DNA of 59,567 nt from Phycisphaerae bacterium (lineage in GTDB: Bacteria; Planctomycetota; Phycisphaerae; Sedimentisphaerales; SM23-30), in the NCBI GenBank assembly GCA_016342495.1, contig JAEIOG010000021.1, forward strand, positions 1 through 59,567. The letters run 5' to 3'. Below are positions 18,714-27,781 of the stretch, piece by piece; the first letter of the stretch is position 1, and each line of letters starts with the position of its first letter. Under the pieces are notes generated by a model that had not been told where the DNA came from, did no database searches, and saw nothing but the letters and a program-made list of their open reading frames with translations. The position numbers were made by a program, and so were the translations under genes.

Positions 18714-18729
18714 GCTACGCTCGGGTAGC
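18714..18729. repeat. Short hairpin between TR and VR1
   Basis: GCTAC/GTAGC, 5-bp stem with a 6-nt loop, lies about 47 bp beyond the VR1 3' end. Some DGR targets need a hairpin just after the VR, but this one is short and not tight against the VR. Confidence 0.25.
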
Positions 18730-18769
18730 AAAAAAGGGTAAAAAGACAAAGTATAAAGGGTAACTAATA

Positions 18770-19570
18770 TCAGTCCAGGCCAGAAACGACGACATCGCAC
18801 ACACGAAAACCGCCGCTGAAGCTACGGAGGTCGGGGCCACTGGTGTCGCGATTGGCAACCCGGCAGAGAGAAGCACTATCGTACCAACTGCCGCCGCGAA
18901 TAAGACGCCGGGTGCTACTGGAAGGCCCTTTCGGGTCTTTACTGGCCAGATTGCGATAACTATCCTGATAATAATCCTGACACCATTCCCAGACATTGCC
19001 ATGCATATCATATAGCCCAAATTTATTAGGCTTTTTCTGGCCCACCGGATGGGTTTTATCGCCACTGTTATCTTTATACCAGCAGTAATCACCTAAATCG
19101 TTTTCACTATCACCAAAACTAAACCTGCTCTGGCTTTCGCCACGTGCGGCATATTCCCATTGAGCCTCGGTGGGCAAAGTTACCTGCATCTTAGTGATTT
19201 CACTGAGCTTTTTACAGAACTTTTGAGCATCATACCATGAAACACACTCGACGGGATTCTTTAAGCCACTGAAATAACTGGGGTTCTTGCCCATGACAGC
19301 TATGTATTGCTCCTGAGTAACTTCAAACTTGCCCATTAAAAAAGGCTTACTTATCTCAACTTTGCGAACCGGGCTTTGAGACATATATCCGCCGGCTTCA
19401 TTATCGGGACTTCCCATCATAAAACTACCGGCAGGGATCTTGACAAATTCTATTTGCACACCATTGCCCAGATCATAGACCAGCTGAACCTTGGGGCTTT
19501 GGCAACCACTAAAGATCAAAACCAATCCTGGCAATAATACCAGCAATATCCTGCTAATAATCTTCTGCAT
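18770..19570 (-). CDS. DGR target 1: variable lipoprotein with FGE/C-type-lectin-like fold
   Basis: A 266-residue surface lipoprotein. Signal peptide ends in lipobox FSG-Cys23. The rest is a formylglycine-generating-enzyme-like (SUMF1) domain: 'VKIPAGSFMMGS', 'PVECVSWYDAQKFCKKLSE', 'LPTEAQWEYAARG', 'GLYDMHGNVWEWCQD', 'RGGSW', 'GFRVC'. FGE proper needs a Cys pair near RGGSF/W; only one Cys (SASLCRVANR) is present, so enzymatic activity is doubtful. Residues about 220-265 are the variable segment. I start at 19570 because AAGGA lies 7 nt before it; an in-frame ATG five codons upstream is less likely. Outside the variable segment it matches the second copy. FGE-like folds are known DGR display scaffolds (e.g. 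the Treponema lipoprotein TvpA). Confidence 0.9.
   Translation of the reverse strand: MQKIISRILLVLLPGLVLIFSGCQSPKVQLVYDLGNGVQIEFVKIPAGSFMMGSPDNEAGGYMSQSPVRKVEISKPFLMGKFEVTQEQYIAVMGKNPSYFSGLKNPVECVSWYDAQKFCKKLSEITKMQVTLPTEAQWEYAARGESQSRFSFGDSENDLGDYCWYKDNSGDKTHPVGQKKPNKFGLYDMHGNVWEWCQDYYQDSYRNLASKDPKGPSSSTRRLIRGGSWYDSASLCRVANRDTSGPDLRSFSGGFRVCDVVVSGLD
18776..18913 (-). other. Variable repeat 1 (VR1)
   Basis: 138 bp aligned to the template without gaps. Differences: 16 at template adenines (coding strand), giving the residues YD, L, DTSG, L and SFSG where the template has Asn or Asp; one further change (18795) is a template T, giving CDVVV instead of CVVVV. It ends one codon before the stop. 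Confidence 0.88.
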
Positions 19571-19922
19571 AACTTTTCCTTTCATCTAAAACTCACCGAT
19601 TTTTAACTCAAAATCAAAACATTAACAGACCACAGAAGCATTTTAAGGCAATAAAAACTATAAATCAACGACTTTATCCTCTAATTATGCCATAAATAAG
19701 AACTTTTAAAGCAATATTAACAATATCAAAACCCCCTGAACCCAAAAGCACAGCCAATAAACTCGCCTGGCTCTCATCCAGTAAATCCTGTTAATCCTGT
19801 CTAAAAATTCTTATATTATCTTCGTGCCCTTCGCGCCTTCATAGTGAATATTTTAAAGCATCCCTCGCCCTGGCCGGGAACAATTAAAGCCTAACAGCAC
19901 AAATTACAAAGGGTTATTAATA

Positions 19923-20723
19923 TCAGTCCAGGCCAGAAACGACGACAACGCACACACGAAAACCGTTGCCGATGTTACGGTTGTCGGGGACATTGCCGTA
20001 GCGATTGGCAACCCGGCAGTAAGAAGCACTATGGCTCCAACTGCCGCCGCGAATAAGACGCCGGGTGCTACTGGAAGGCCCTTTCGGGTCTTTACTGGCC
20101 AGATTGCGATAACTATCCTGATAATAATCCTGACACCATTCCCAGACATTGCCATGCATATCATATAGCCCAAATTTATTAGGCTTTTTCTGGCCCACCG
20201 GATGGGTTTTATCGCCACTGTTATCTTTATACCAGCAGTAATCACCTAAATCGTTTTCACTATCACCAAAACTAAACCTGCTCTGGCTTTCGCCACGTGC
20301 GGCATATTCCCATTGAGCCTCGGTGGGCAAAGTTACCTGCATCTTAGTGATTTCACTGAGCTTTTTACAGAACTTTTGAGCATCATACCATGAAACACAC
20401 TCGACGGGATTCTTTAAGCCACTGAAATAACTGGGGTTCTTGCCCATGACAGCTATGTATTGCTCCTGAGTAACTTCAAACTTGCCCATTAAAAAAGGCT
20501 TACTTATCTCAACTTTGCGAACCGGGCTTTGAGACATATATCCGCCGGCTTCATTATCGGGACTTCCCATCATAAAACTACCGGCAGGGATCTTGACAAA
20601 TTCTATTTGCACACCATTGCCCAGATCATAGACCAGCTGAACCTTGGGGCTTTGGCAACCACTAAAGATCAAAACCAATCCTGGCAATAATACCAGCAAT
20701 ATCCTGCTAATAATCTTCTGCAT
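19923..20723 (-). CDS. DGR target 2: variable lipoprotein with FGE/C-type-lectin-like fold
   Basis: A 266-residue twin of the gene at 18770-19570. Residues 1 to about 224 are identical, including lipobox and FGE-like motifs, and the DNA looks identical through 20871. The variable segment has its own residues: SH, Y, YGNV and NIGN at positions where the template has Asn or Asp. Start at 20723 on the same AAGGA argument. The copies arose by a recent tandem duplication of about 950 bp and then received different variable segments. Expected location: outer surface, as a ligand-binding display protein; the ligand is unknown. Confidence 0.9.
   Translation of the reverse strand: MQKIISRILLVLLPGLVLIFSGCQSPKVQLVYDLGNGVQIEFVKIPAGSFMMGSPDNEAGGYMSQSPVRKVEISKPFLMGKFEVTQEQYIAVMGKNPSYFSGLKNPVECVSWYDAQKFCKKLSEITKMQVTLPTEAQWEYAARGESQSRFSFGDSENDLGDYCWYKDNSGDKTHPVGQKKPNKFGLYDMHGNVWEWCQDYYQDSYRNLASKDPKGPSSSTRRLIRGGSWSHSASYCRVANRYGNVPDNRNIGNGFRVCVVVVSGLD
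19929..20066 (-). other. Variable repeat 2 (VR2)
   Basis: 138 bp aligned gap-free to the template. All 10 differences fall at template adenines (coding strand); no other base differs. Fewer changes than VR1 suggest a different or more recent homing event. Confidence 0.88.
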
Positions 20724-21241
20724 AACTTTTCCTTTCATCTAAAACTCACCGATTTTTAACTCAAAATCAAAACATTAACAGACCACAGAAGCATTTTAAG
20801 GCAATAAAAACTATAAATCAACGACTTTATCCTCTAATTATGCCATAAATAAGAACTTTTAAAGCAATATTTGTCCGCAGATGCCCGCCGATGGCCGCCG
20901 ATAATGGTGATTGTCTATTTGCCGGGTCTTGAATATTTAACAAGAAGGCATCAAGGTCACGAGGAAAATTTTGAAATTATAAGATAAGACCATCTAAATA
21001 ATTCTGTATTCAACTAAACAGCCGGCAGCTGTCCTGTCTAATAATTCTTATATTACCTTCATGAACTTCATGCCTTCATGGTGAATATTTTAAAGCATAA
21101 TAAAGCCAAACCCTCTCATCTGCGTATATCTGCGAATATCGGCGGACAAAACCTGCTCTGAAAATCTGCCAAACCGGTGCATACTCTGGTTTTCTCCGGC
21201 TGACAAGCCAATAAAAAAAACCGCACCGCCAAGGTAAACCC

Positions 21242-21270
21242 TTGACGTATCGCCTTTGATAGCTTAGAGT
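21242..21270 (+). promoter_or_regulatory. Sigma-70-type promoter for ispG
   Basis: TTGACG (21242-21247), 17-nt spacer, TAGAGT (21265-21270). It lies 47 nt before the ispG start and points at it. Confidence 0.55.
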
Positions 21271-21316
21271 TACATGGGTTTTTGTAATAATAATTCTATC
21301 AAAGAGAAATTCATAT

Positions 21317-22423
21317 ATGCATGACAATAAACAATTAAACCTAAGGCGCATTTGTCGCCTGATTCAGGCCGGGAAGCTCATAATAGGGTCATCTGAGCCG
21401 GTTTCAGTGCAGTCTATGACCAATATCGCCACCAGTGATGTCGATGGCTGTGTCAAACAGATCAATGAACTGGCCAATGCCGGCTGTGAAATCGTGAGAG
21501 TGGCAGTACCAGGAGCAAAAGACACCGCCGCATTGCCCGATATTATCAAACAAATCAATATCCCGATAGTGGCAGATGTCCATTTTCACTTTGCCCGGGC
21601 GCTGGAAGCCATCGAAGCCGGTGTCAATAAAATCCGGCTCAATCCCGGCAATATCAAAGACCGCCAACAGGTCAAAACCGTTGTCGATGCCTGCAAAGCC
21701 AATCAGGTCGCTATCCGTGTGGGGGTCAATGAAGGCAGTATTGTCGACCTGAAAGACAATGGCAGGCATCAGCACGAAAAAGATATGCCCATGGCCCAGC
21801 TTATGCTGGATAAGATGACCGATTATGTCCGCATCTTCGAAGATAATGACTTTTCTAATCTGGTTCTATCGGCCAAATGCCATGATGCAGCCCGAACCAT
21901 TGAAGTTAATCGCCTGATAGCCCATAATTTTGATTATCCAATCCATCTGGGTGTTACCCATGCCGGTACAGTTCAGACCGGATCGATCCGATCAGCGGTG
22001 GCACTGGGGACCCTGCTGGCCGAAGGTATTGGCGATACCATCAGAGTATCTCTGGCAGGTGATCCGGTCACAGAAGTTGGCGTTGCCTGGGAAATATTAA
22101 CCAGCTTAAAGCTGCGCCAACAGCGAGGTATCGAACTTATCGCCTGCCCGACCTGTGGCAGAACCGAAATCGACCTGCTGGCAATGGTCAATCAGGTCAG
22201 TGAAGCCATCAAAGAGATTAAATATCCCATGACCGTGGCAGTGATGGGCTGCGTGGTCAATGGCCCCGGCGAAGCTGACAATGCCGATGTCGCCCTCTGC
22301 GGCGGCAAAGACAAGGTTGTTATCTATCGTAGCGGCAAAAAGACAGCGACCATCCCGGCAACTCAGGCGGTGGCGGCATTACTGCAGCAGATTAACTTGT
22401 TCATCAAAGAAAACAACGGTTAA
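21317..22423 (+). CDS. ispG: 4-hydroxy-3-methylbut-2-en-1-yl diphosphate synthase (IspG/GcpE)
   Basis: A 368-residue [4Fe-4S] enzyme of the MEP isoprenoid pathway converting MEcPP to HMBPP. The N-terminal TIM barrel has 'PVSVQSMTN', 'GCEIVRVAVPG', 'PIVADVHFH' and 'IRLNPGNI'. Cluster ligands are the CPTC motif ('ACPTCGRTEID') and the Cys of 'MGCVVNGPGE', whose Glu is also catalytic. Length matches the short bacterial form. The AsmA-like gene starts 14 bp after its stop, so the two are co-transcribed. A second MEP gene, ispE, is at 43702. Confidence 0.97.
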   Translation: MHDNKQLNLRRICRLIQAGKLIIGSSEPVSVQSMTNIATSDVDGCVKQINELANAGCEIVRVAVPGAKDTAALPDIIKQINIPIVADVHFHFARALEAIEAGVNKIRLNPGNIKDRQQVKTVVDACKANQVAIRVGVNEGSIVDLKDNGRHQHEKDMPMAQLMLDKMTDYVRIFEDNDFSNLVLSAKCHDAARTIEVNRLIAHNFDYPIHLGVTHAGTVQTGSIRSAVALGTLLAEGIGDTIRVSLAGDPVTEVGVAWEILTSLKLRQQRGIELIACPTCGRTEIDLLAMVNQVSEAIKEIKYPMTVAVMGCVVNGPGEADNADVALCGGKDKVVIYRSGKKTATIPATQAVAALLQQINLFIKENNG

Positions 22424-22437
22424 ACCCTTAAGGTTAT

Positions 22438-25400
22438 ATGGCCAGACATACCAAAACATTAAAAGATAAACTTCTATGGCTTAGCCAGATGATACAATCA
22501 AAGCATCCCCGCCAGCACAGCCCGCGCCTGCGCTGGCGTCGGCGGATCGCCGCTTCTGTTATGCTTATCTTTTTAATCAGCGTGGTCAGCTTCACCTGGT
22601 ATCAGCTGGACAATACCCAGATTCGCAACCTTACCATCAAAATCGTCGAAGACCTTACCGGAGGTGAAGCGGAAATTGAAGAAATTTCTTTTAATTTACT
22701 GAATCAAACCCGGATCAAAGGCCTGAAACTCTATTTACCTCAACAGCAACACACAGAAGATAATCTGGTATTTCAGGCCAATGATGTTATTTTGCAGCAT
22801 GATCCATCCGGACTGCTGAAAAAGCAATATCGACTCACCAAAATCATCGCCGAACAGGCAACCTTAAATATCCGTTATGACAGCCAAAGCAATACTACCA
22901 ATCTCCAGCAGTTAAACTTCATCGATAAAAACAAAACCGACCGCAAATCCGCCCCGATCATAATCATCCGCAATGCCAGAGTTCAATACTGGCAGATACA
23001 AGATGGACTGGCAACCAGTCCGGGCCATCAAAACATTTCCGGCACAGTCAAACCCGACCCTGCCAACCAGAACTGCTATAGTTTCAATATGCATAGCGCC
23101 AGCGATGGTCTGCTGCAGGGATTAGAACTTTTCGGAAGCTATGACAAAGCCGCCGGTCAGGTCCAGGCAGAACTAAAGATGGACATCAGCAAAATCGATT
23201 GCGATCAACTGCCCCTGAGTCTGCAGCGCTGGCATCAAATGTATATCGCAGCGACCCCGCAGGGACAGTTAACTGTCAACAGTTTGTATCAGCGAGATAA
23301 AAATATTGAACTGACAATAAAGCTTGCTGATGCTTCCTATAATTTAGCGGCCTTCGATGACCAGCTCAATTTCCCGCTGGAAAATGTTAACGCCGATATT
23401 GCTATTAAAAACCAGATCATTCATATCAAAAATATAATCAGTGATTTTGGCAATAATACCAAATTATCCATTAATGGCCAAATCAATGGTCTCAATAAAG
23501 ACTCTGGCTTCGATCTCAATATCGCAACAGAAAATTTTGCTATACCAGCCAACCAATGGGACAGTCAGCAGGGTCAGATTCTCTTGAATAAAGATGATGA
23601 TAATGCTTTAAAGCGGACTCTCAATTCTTTTTTGGCGATGATACCGGTTAAATCCCGTCAGGAAATCATTTCTTATAATCCCAGCGGCAAAGCCGATGTC
23701 AATCTGAAGATAACCCGCCAAGATCAAAAAGAAACACAATCAAAAATTCAAAGCAGCGGCACCATAACCATCTACGATATGGCTTTTTCTTATGACAAAC
23801 TGCCCTATCCCCTGGAAAAAGCCCAAGGGAAAATCGTTTTTGGCAATAACAAGATGCATATCGGCCCGATTAGCACTGTTCGGGTGATGCCCGGCGGTCA
23901 AAAAGAGGTTTCAGCTGTACTGGAAAGCGATATGAGCTTTGGCCCGCAGCCGAGCTGGTCGATGACAACAACGTTTATGAATCTGCCAACCGATAAGGTT
24001 CTCTATGACAGCCTTGACCCTAATCTGCAGAACACCTGGGACAATATCAGCCCGCAGGGAATCTTAAGCGGGGTATATAAATTCAGCAAAATCACTGACA
24101 AAAACAATAATTTCACAAAGGATTTTTTGTTGACTCTGGATTTCACGGATTTCAAGGCCACCTTGAAAGATTTCCCCTTGCCATTAACTAATATGACCGG
24201 GCAGTTCATCAGTCATAATGATTCACTTAAATTAGATAATATCATCGCCAGGGCCGCCGGAGGCCAACTGAAGATTAATGCTCATGTCAATCAAATGGAA
24301 TCGGCCATGCCGGATATGTATTGCCAGATTGACTTTAAAAATGTTTATTTTGATAAAGCATTAGCCGATCAATTGCAAAACGGTATCGATAAACTTCAAA
24401 ACCAGACTGGCCTTGAAACCAGACTTGATGGCCAGGCGATATTAAAAAGCATTTACGACAAAGATTATCGCAGCGATAAAAGCCAAAATAATGCCTTTGC
24501 GATTATCCAAAAGAATATGGATTTAGCTGTTGAGCTGAATCTGGCCGATGGCAAAGCTAATTTGCCGGCTTATCCTTATCCTCTTAGTGATATTAAAGGT
24601 CATTGCCTGTTCCATAATGGCGAAATTAATATCAAAGAAATCTCAGCTGCCAACGGCCCAAGCAAAATCAACATCAATGGCAATATAAACGGGCAAGGTC
24701 AGCTGAATATGACTCTGGAAGCTGACCGGCTTAGCCTGGATGAAAATGTAACAAAGCTTGTCCATCTGGATGACCAATGTTCACTGGCAGGCAAAGCCAA
24801 GGTCACTGTCAAAATCAACAGTAACGCCAGTGAGCAATCTCTAAACTATAATGCGGTAATAGAACCCCTGCAATGCGCTTTGACTTTGAAAAAATACGAT
24901 TACACTTTCGGCAATATCCAGGGGACCGCTACCATAAACAATGAACAGTTTGATATCGCCAACCTCAACAGCTTCACCGATCAGGGCAATATATCTGTCA
25001 AAGGTAAAATCAAACGAAATAAACAAACAAAAGACCCAACAGCTGATCTGCAAATCACAACCCGGAATTTCAGAATTAATGATAAGCTCCTTGATTCAGT
25101 TTCCACCATCGAAAAGCTGGCAATATTCAAACAAGAGCTTCGCCCCAATGGCAGTATCGATTGCGATTTAAAACTGACCAAAAATGATCTCCCTGAAAAT
25201 AATTCATTATGGAAAGTGCAAGGCCAGGTTCACCTCAATAATATGACCTTGCCAGAACCGGCCTCTGTCGATAATTTAAATTGTACGCTTAATGACATTG
25301 ACGCAGTCTATAATACCGCATCTGCATCTACCTCTTTTGACGCAAAGATGTCTGAAACCAGACTGCTGCTCTTTGATAAACCTTTCAACCAACTGAATTC

Positions 25401-26118
25401 ATCTTTACATTTTGACAATAAAACATATTTCTTTAACATTAATAATATTGATGGGCAATTCTGTGATGGCAAAATAGCCGGTGATATTATCGCTAAATTT
25501 GATGACCAGAAAACCTATGAACTGGATATAAGATTCTTAAAATGTGATATCCCTACATTAATGAACGCTGGCAAGCCACTAGATCAACATCTCAAAAATC
25601 TCAAAGGCCGATTTGAAGGTAAATTAAAACTTAGTAAATCATTTATCTACAAGCCCGAAGATTTCGCACGGGGCTATTGCACTTTAATGATCGACAAAGC
25701 CGAACTGGGTCAACTGCCTATCATCGCTGAACTGCTTAATTTCGTAAACCTCAAGCTCCCCAAAAAAGGCGCTTTCAATGATGCTGAAATCACAGGATAT
25801 ATAATTGATAATAAAACCATACTCGAGAAAATCACACTGGGCGGAACAGCCATCTCACTTGATGGCGATGGCTATATCGAGAACTGGCCTTTTGCCCTGA
25901 TTAACGAAAAGTATGAAAAACTGGAAGACAAAATTGATCTGACATTTGTCATCAAACCAATTGAACTGTTTGAGCCAATACCAGTGTTAACCAGTTTTTA
26001 TAAAGCCATCCGACAGGAAATGGTCCGGGTCTATGTCAAAGGCAATATCAGCAAGCCTCAAATATCATCTTCAGCTTTTCCGTCAATATTAGAAGCCCTC
26101 GGTGGCCCACAAAAATAG
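22438..26118 (+). CDS. Large AsmA/TamB-like envelope protein
   Basis: A 1226-residue protein with a basic cytoplasmic N-terminus (residues 1-37), one transmembrane helix (about 38-57) and a very long beta-rich extracytoplasmic region. The C-terminal part ('GHCLFHNGEINIKEISA', 'RGYCTLMIDKAELGQLPI', 'NFVNLKLPKKGAFNDAEI', 'GDGYIENWPFALINEKY') has the look of AsmA-C/DUF3971-type repeats. Members of this superfamily form hydrophobic grooves moving lipids between membranes or modulating outer-membrane assembly. It follows ispG closely. Family assignment is by sequence character and size, not by a precise motif. Confidence 0.75.
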   Translation: MARHTKTLKDKLLWLSQMIQSKHPRQHSPRLRWRRRIAASVMLIFLISVVSFTWYQLDNTQIRNLTIKIVEDLTGGEAEIEEISFNLLNQTRIKGLKLYLPQQQHTEDNLVFQANDVILQHDPSGLLKKQYRLTKIIAEQATLNIRYDSQSNTTNLQQLNFIDKNKTDRKSAPIIIIRNARVQYWQIQDGLATSPGHQNISGTVKPDPANQNCYSFNMHSASDGLLQGLELFGSYDKAAGQVQAELKMDISKIDCDQLPLSLQRWHQMYIAATPQGQLTVNSLYQRDKNIELTIKLADASYNLAAFDDQLNFPLENVNADIAIKNQIIHIKNIISDFGNNTKLSINGQINGLNKDSGFDLNIATENFAIPANQWDSQQGQILLNKDDDNALKRTLNSFLAMIPVKSRQEIISYNPSGKADVNLKITRQDQKETQSKIQSSGTITIYDMAFSYDKLPYPLEKAQGKIVFGNNKMHIGPISTVRVMPGGQKEVSAVLESDMSFGPQPSWSMTTTFMNLPTDKVLYDSLDPNLQNTWDNISPQGILSGVYKFSKITDKNNNFTKDFLLTLDFTDFKATLKDFPLPLTNMTGQFISHNDSLKLDNIIARAAGGQLKINAHVNQMESAMPDMYCQIDFKNVYFDKALADQLQNGIDKLQNQTGLETRLDGQAILKSIYDKDYRSDKSQNNAFAIIQKNMDLAVELNLADGKANLPAYPYPLSDIKGHCLFHNGEINIKEISAANGPSKININGNINGQGQLNMTLEADRLSLDENVTKLVHLDDQCSLAGKAKVTVKINSNASEQSLNYNAVIEPLQCALTLKKYDYTFGNIQGTATINNEQFDIANLNSFTDQGNISVKGKIKRNKQTKDPTADLQITTRNFRINDKLLDSVSTIEKLAIFKQELRPNGSIDCDLKLTKNDLPENNSLWKVQGQVHLNNMTLPEPASVDNLNCTLNDIDAVYNTASASTSFDAKMSETRLLLFDKPFNQLNSSLHFDNKTYFFNINNIDGQFCDGKIAGDIIAKFDDQKTYELDIRFLKCDIPTLMNAGKPLDQHLKNLKGRFEGKLKLSKSFIYKPEDFARGYCTLMIDKAELGQLPIIAELLNFVNLKLPKKGAFNDAEITGYIIDNKTILEKITLGGTAISLDGDGYIENWPFALINEKYEKLEDKIDLTFVIKPIELFEPIPVLTSFYKAIRQEMVRVYVKGNISKPQISSSAFPSILEALGGPQK

Positions 26119-26143
26119 CCCCTGATTCTATATCAGAGGCTAT
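26115..26143. terminator. Bidirectional hairpin between convergent genes
   Basis: 11 bp of stem with one mismatch (ATAGCC-CTGAT with ATCAG-GGCTAT), 5-nt loop. It lies between the convergent ends of the AsmA-like gene and galM; no long T run, so efficiency is uncertain. Confidence 0.5.
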
Positions 26144-26161
26144 CACAATGAATCATTTATT

Positions 26162-27211
26162 TTATTGAGTTACTGAAAATTTATAAACGGTAGTGGTGTC
26201 ATAAGTTTCGCCAGGATTTAAGCGAACTGTCGGGAACTGAGGTTGATTAGGCGAATCGGGGAAATGCTGGGTTTCCAGGCAAAAGCCATAGCGTCTCTGA
26301 TATGCAAAACAGCCTTTGCCGATATCGCTGCCATCGAGGAAATTAGCGGAATAAAACTGCACGCCCGGCTCGGTGGTCAGCACTTCCATGATTCTGCCTG
26401 ATTTAGAGTCGATTGCCGTCGCTGCCAACACTAAACCAGGGGCCTGACGGTCTATCACGAAATTATGATCATAGCCAGCGGCCAGTTTCAATTGCTCAAA
26501 ATCATCATCAATGCGATCGCCAATGACTGCGGGACTGGTAAAATCTAATGGAGTACCGGTAACTGCGGCTATTTCGCCAGTGGGGATAAGATTTTCATCT
26601 ATGGGGGTATAGTTGGAGGCATTAATCTGCATAATTTGGTCCAGCATCGAACCGCTATTGTGTCCGGCCAGATTGAAATAGCTGTGATTGGTCATATTGA
26701 CGACCGTTGGCTTATCGGTTATGGCCTTATAATTAATTTTCAGCTCATTAGCTTCAGTTAAGGTATAAGTTACCGTGATATCAAGTTTACCAGGATAGCC
26801 TTCGTCGCCATCAGGGCTGGTATGTTTTAATTCTACGCCATTTTCGATTTCCATGGCATTCCAGAGGACTTTATCAAAGCCAACTGAACCACCATGGAGA
26901 CTGTTAGGGCCATTATTAATCGCTAAGCTATATTCATTGTCGTCAATGACAAATAAGCCATTAGCGATACGATTAGCATAGCGTCCAATGACGGCTGAAA
27001 AATATGGCGGATTTTTTGCCCATTTTTTTATATCATCAAAGCCTAATATAATGTCAGCAAAATTGCCTTTGCTGTCAGGTACTTCCAGACTAACCAGACA
27101 GCAGCCCCAATTAATGATTTTCGCTTTGACACCGTTGGCATTGGTTAAAGTAAAAACGTGAACTTCTGTACCGCTTTCAAGTTTGCCATAAATATCTGTG
27201 GTTACAGCCAT
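26162..27211 (-). CDS. galM: Aldose 1-epimerase (mutarotase)
   Basis: A 349-residue cytoplasmic enzyme interconverting alpha and beta aldohexoses. Substrate-binding and catalytic motifs: 'GRYANRIANG', 'NNGPNSLHGG', 'VNMTNHSYFNLAGH' (catalytic His), 'DHNFVID' and the C-terminal 'CLETQHFPDSPNQPQFP' carrying the catalytic Glu. AGGAG lies 7 nt before the ATG. It has no signal peptide and is not in an obvious operon. Confidence 0.95.
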   Translation of the reverse strand: MAVTTDIYGKLESGTEVHVFTLTNANGVKAKIINWGCCLVSLEVPDSKGNFADIILGFDDIKKWAKNPPYFSAVIGRYANRIANGLFVIDDNEYSLAINNGPNSLHGGSVGFDKVLWNAMEIENGVELKHTSPDGDEGYPGKLDITVTYTLTEANELKINYKAITDKPTVVNMTNHSYFNLAGHNSGSMLDQIMQINASNYTPIDENLIPTGEIAAVTGTPLDFTSPAVIGDRIDDDFEQLKLAAGYDHNFVIDRQAPGLVLAATAIDSKSGRIMEVLTTEPGVQFYSANFLDGSDIGKGCFAYQRRYGFCLETQHFPDSPNQPQFPTVRLNPGETYDTTTVYKFSVTQ

Positions 27212-27366
27212 TATATTCTCCTGTTTATATTAATTATTGATTAAGGGCTTATAATAACATTTTTTGGCGAAAAATAAAATATAAAAAACATACCACAAGT
27301 TGACTTAGTTCTGGAATATTGACAATCTGGATGATATGATCTTATATTAACTGAAAGGGAAATACG

Positions 27367-27735
27367 ATGGCCAATAAATGTTGTGCAGCAAAAAAAGATA
27401 AGCTGATTTTCTCATGTAGCGGAGCCGCTGATGTGGGCGAGTTGTCGGACCGGGTTGCCCGAAAGATGACCAGCGATGGCATTGGTAAAATGTTCTGCTT
27501 AGCTGGCATAGGCGGAAAAGTAGCACCCATTATGCAAACTACGGTAAATGCCGCGGCTATTCTGGCAATTGATGGCTGTGGCTTAAACTGTGTCAAAAAT
27601 TCACTGAAAGAAGCTGGAATCTACGACTTCCAGCATCTGCTGGTAACAGATCTGGGTTTTGTCAAGGGCGAAACCGATGTCTGCGACGCCAATATTGAAA
27701 AGCTGGTCACAGCCGGAACTGCCAAACTGGGTTAA
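27367..27735 (+). CDS. Putative zinc-binding protein with DGC domain
   Basis: A 122-residue protein of the DGC family (PF08859-like), with the name-giving 'DGCGLNCVKNSL' and an N-terminal 'FSCSGAADVGELSDRVAR'. Cysteines at the N-terminus (CC), in SCSG, FCL, DGCGLNC and VCD fit metal binding. The biochemical role is not established. It starts downstream of galM in the divergent direction and shares a terminator with metY. Confidence 0.8.
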   Translation: MANKCCAAKKDKLIFSCSGAADVGELSDRVARKMTSDGIGKMFCLAGIGGKVAPIMQTTVNAAAILAIDGCGLNCVKNSLKEAGIYDFQHLLVTDLGFVKGETDVCDANIEKLVTAGTAKLG

Positions 27736-27747
27736 AATTGAAAGCAA

Positions 27748-27776
27748 CCCCCAACACAATGTTGGGGGCCATTTTA
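27748..27776. terminator. Bidirectional terminator between the DGC gene and metY
   Basis: Perfect 9-bp stem CCCCCAACA/TGTTGGGGG with a 3-nt loop, placed between convergent gene ends. T-rich tails are short in both directions. Confidence 0.7.
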
Positions 27777-27781
27777 GCGCT

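Larger units (their letters stand above)
18769..19718. repeat. 950-bp tandem duplication, left copy
   Basis: Covers DGR target 1 plus about 150 bp upstream. It matches 19922-20871 base for base as far as I can compare by eye, except in the variable repeat. The gap 19719-19921 has no gene; it contains a diverged repeat (19793-19860) related to 21034-21097. Confidence 0.8.
19922..20871. repeat. 950-bp tandem duplication, right copy
   Basis: Second copy, covering DGR target 2. Homology ends at 20871, after which the 'TCCGCAGATGCCCGCCGAT'-type low-complexity sequence starts. Between 20872 and 21240 there is no gene; 21034-21097 resembles 19793-19860 ('GTGAATATTTTAAAGCA' core). Confidence 0.8.

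Noticed and set aside
18770-20723. FGE-like proteins as activators of the nearby sulfatases
   Set aside because: They are lipoproteins with only one cysteine in the RGGSW...GFRVC region, lack the Cys pair of FGE and carry the hypervariable tail. Anaerobic sulfatase maturase, if present, lies elsewhere.
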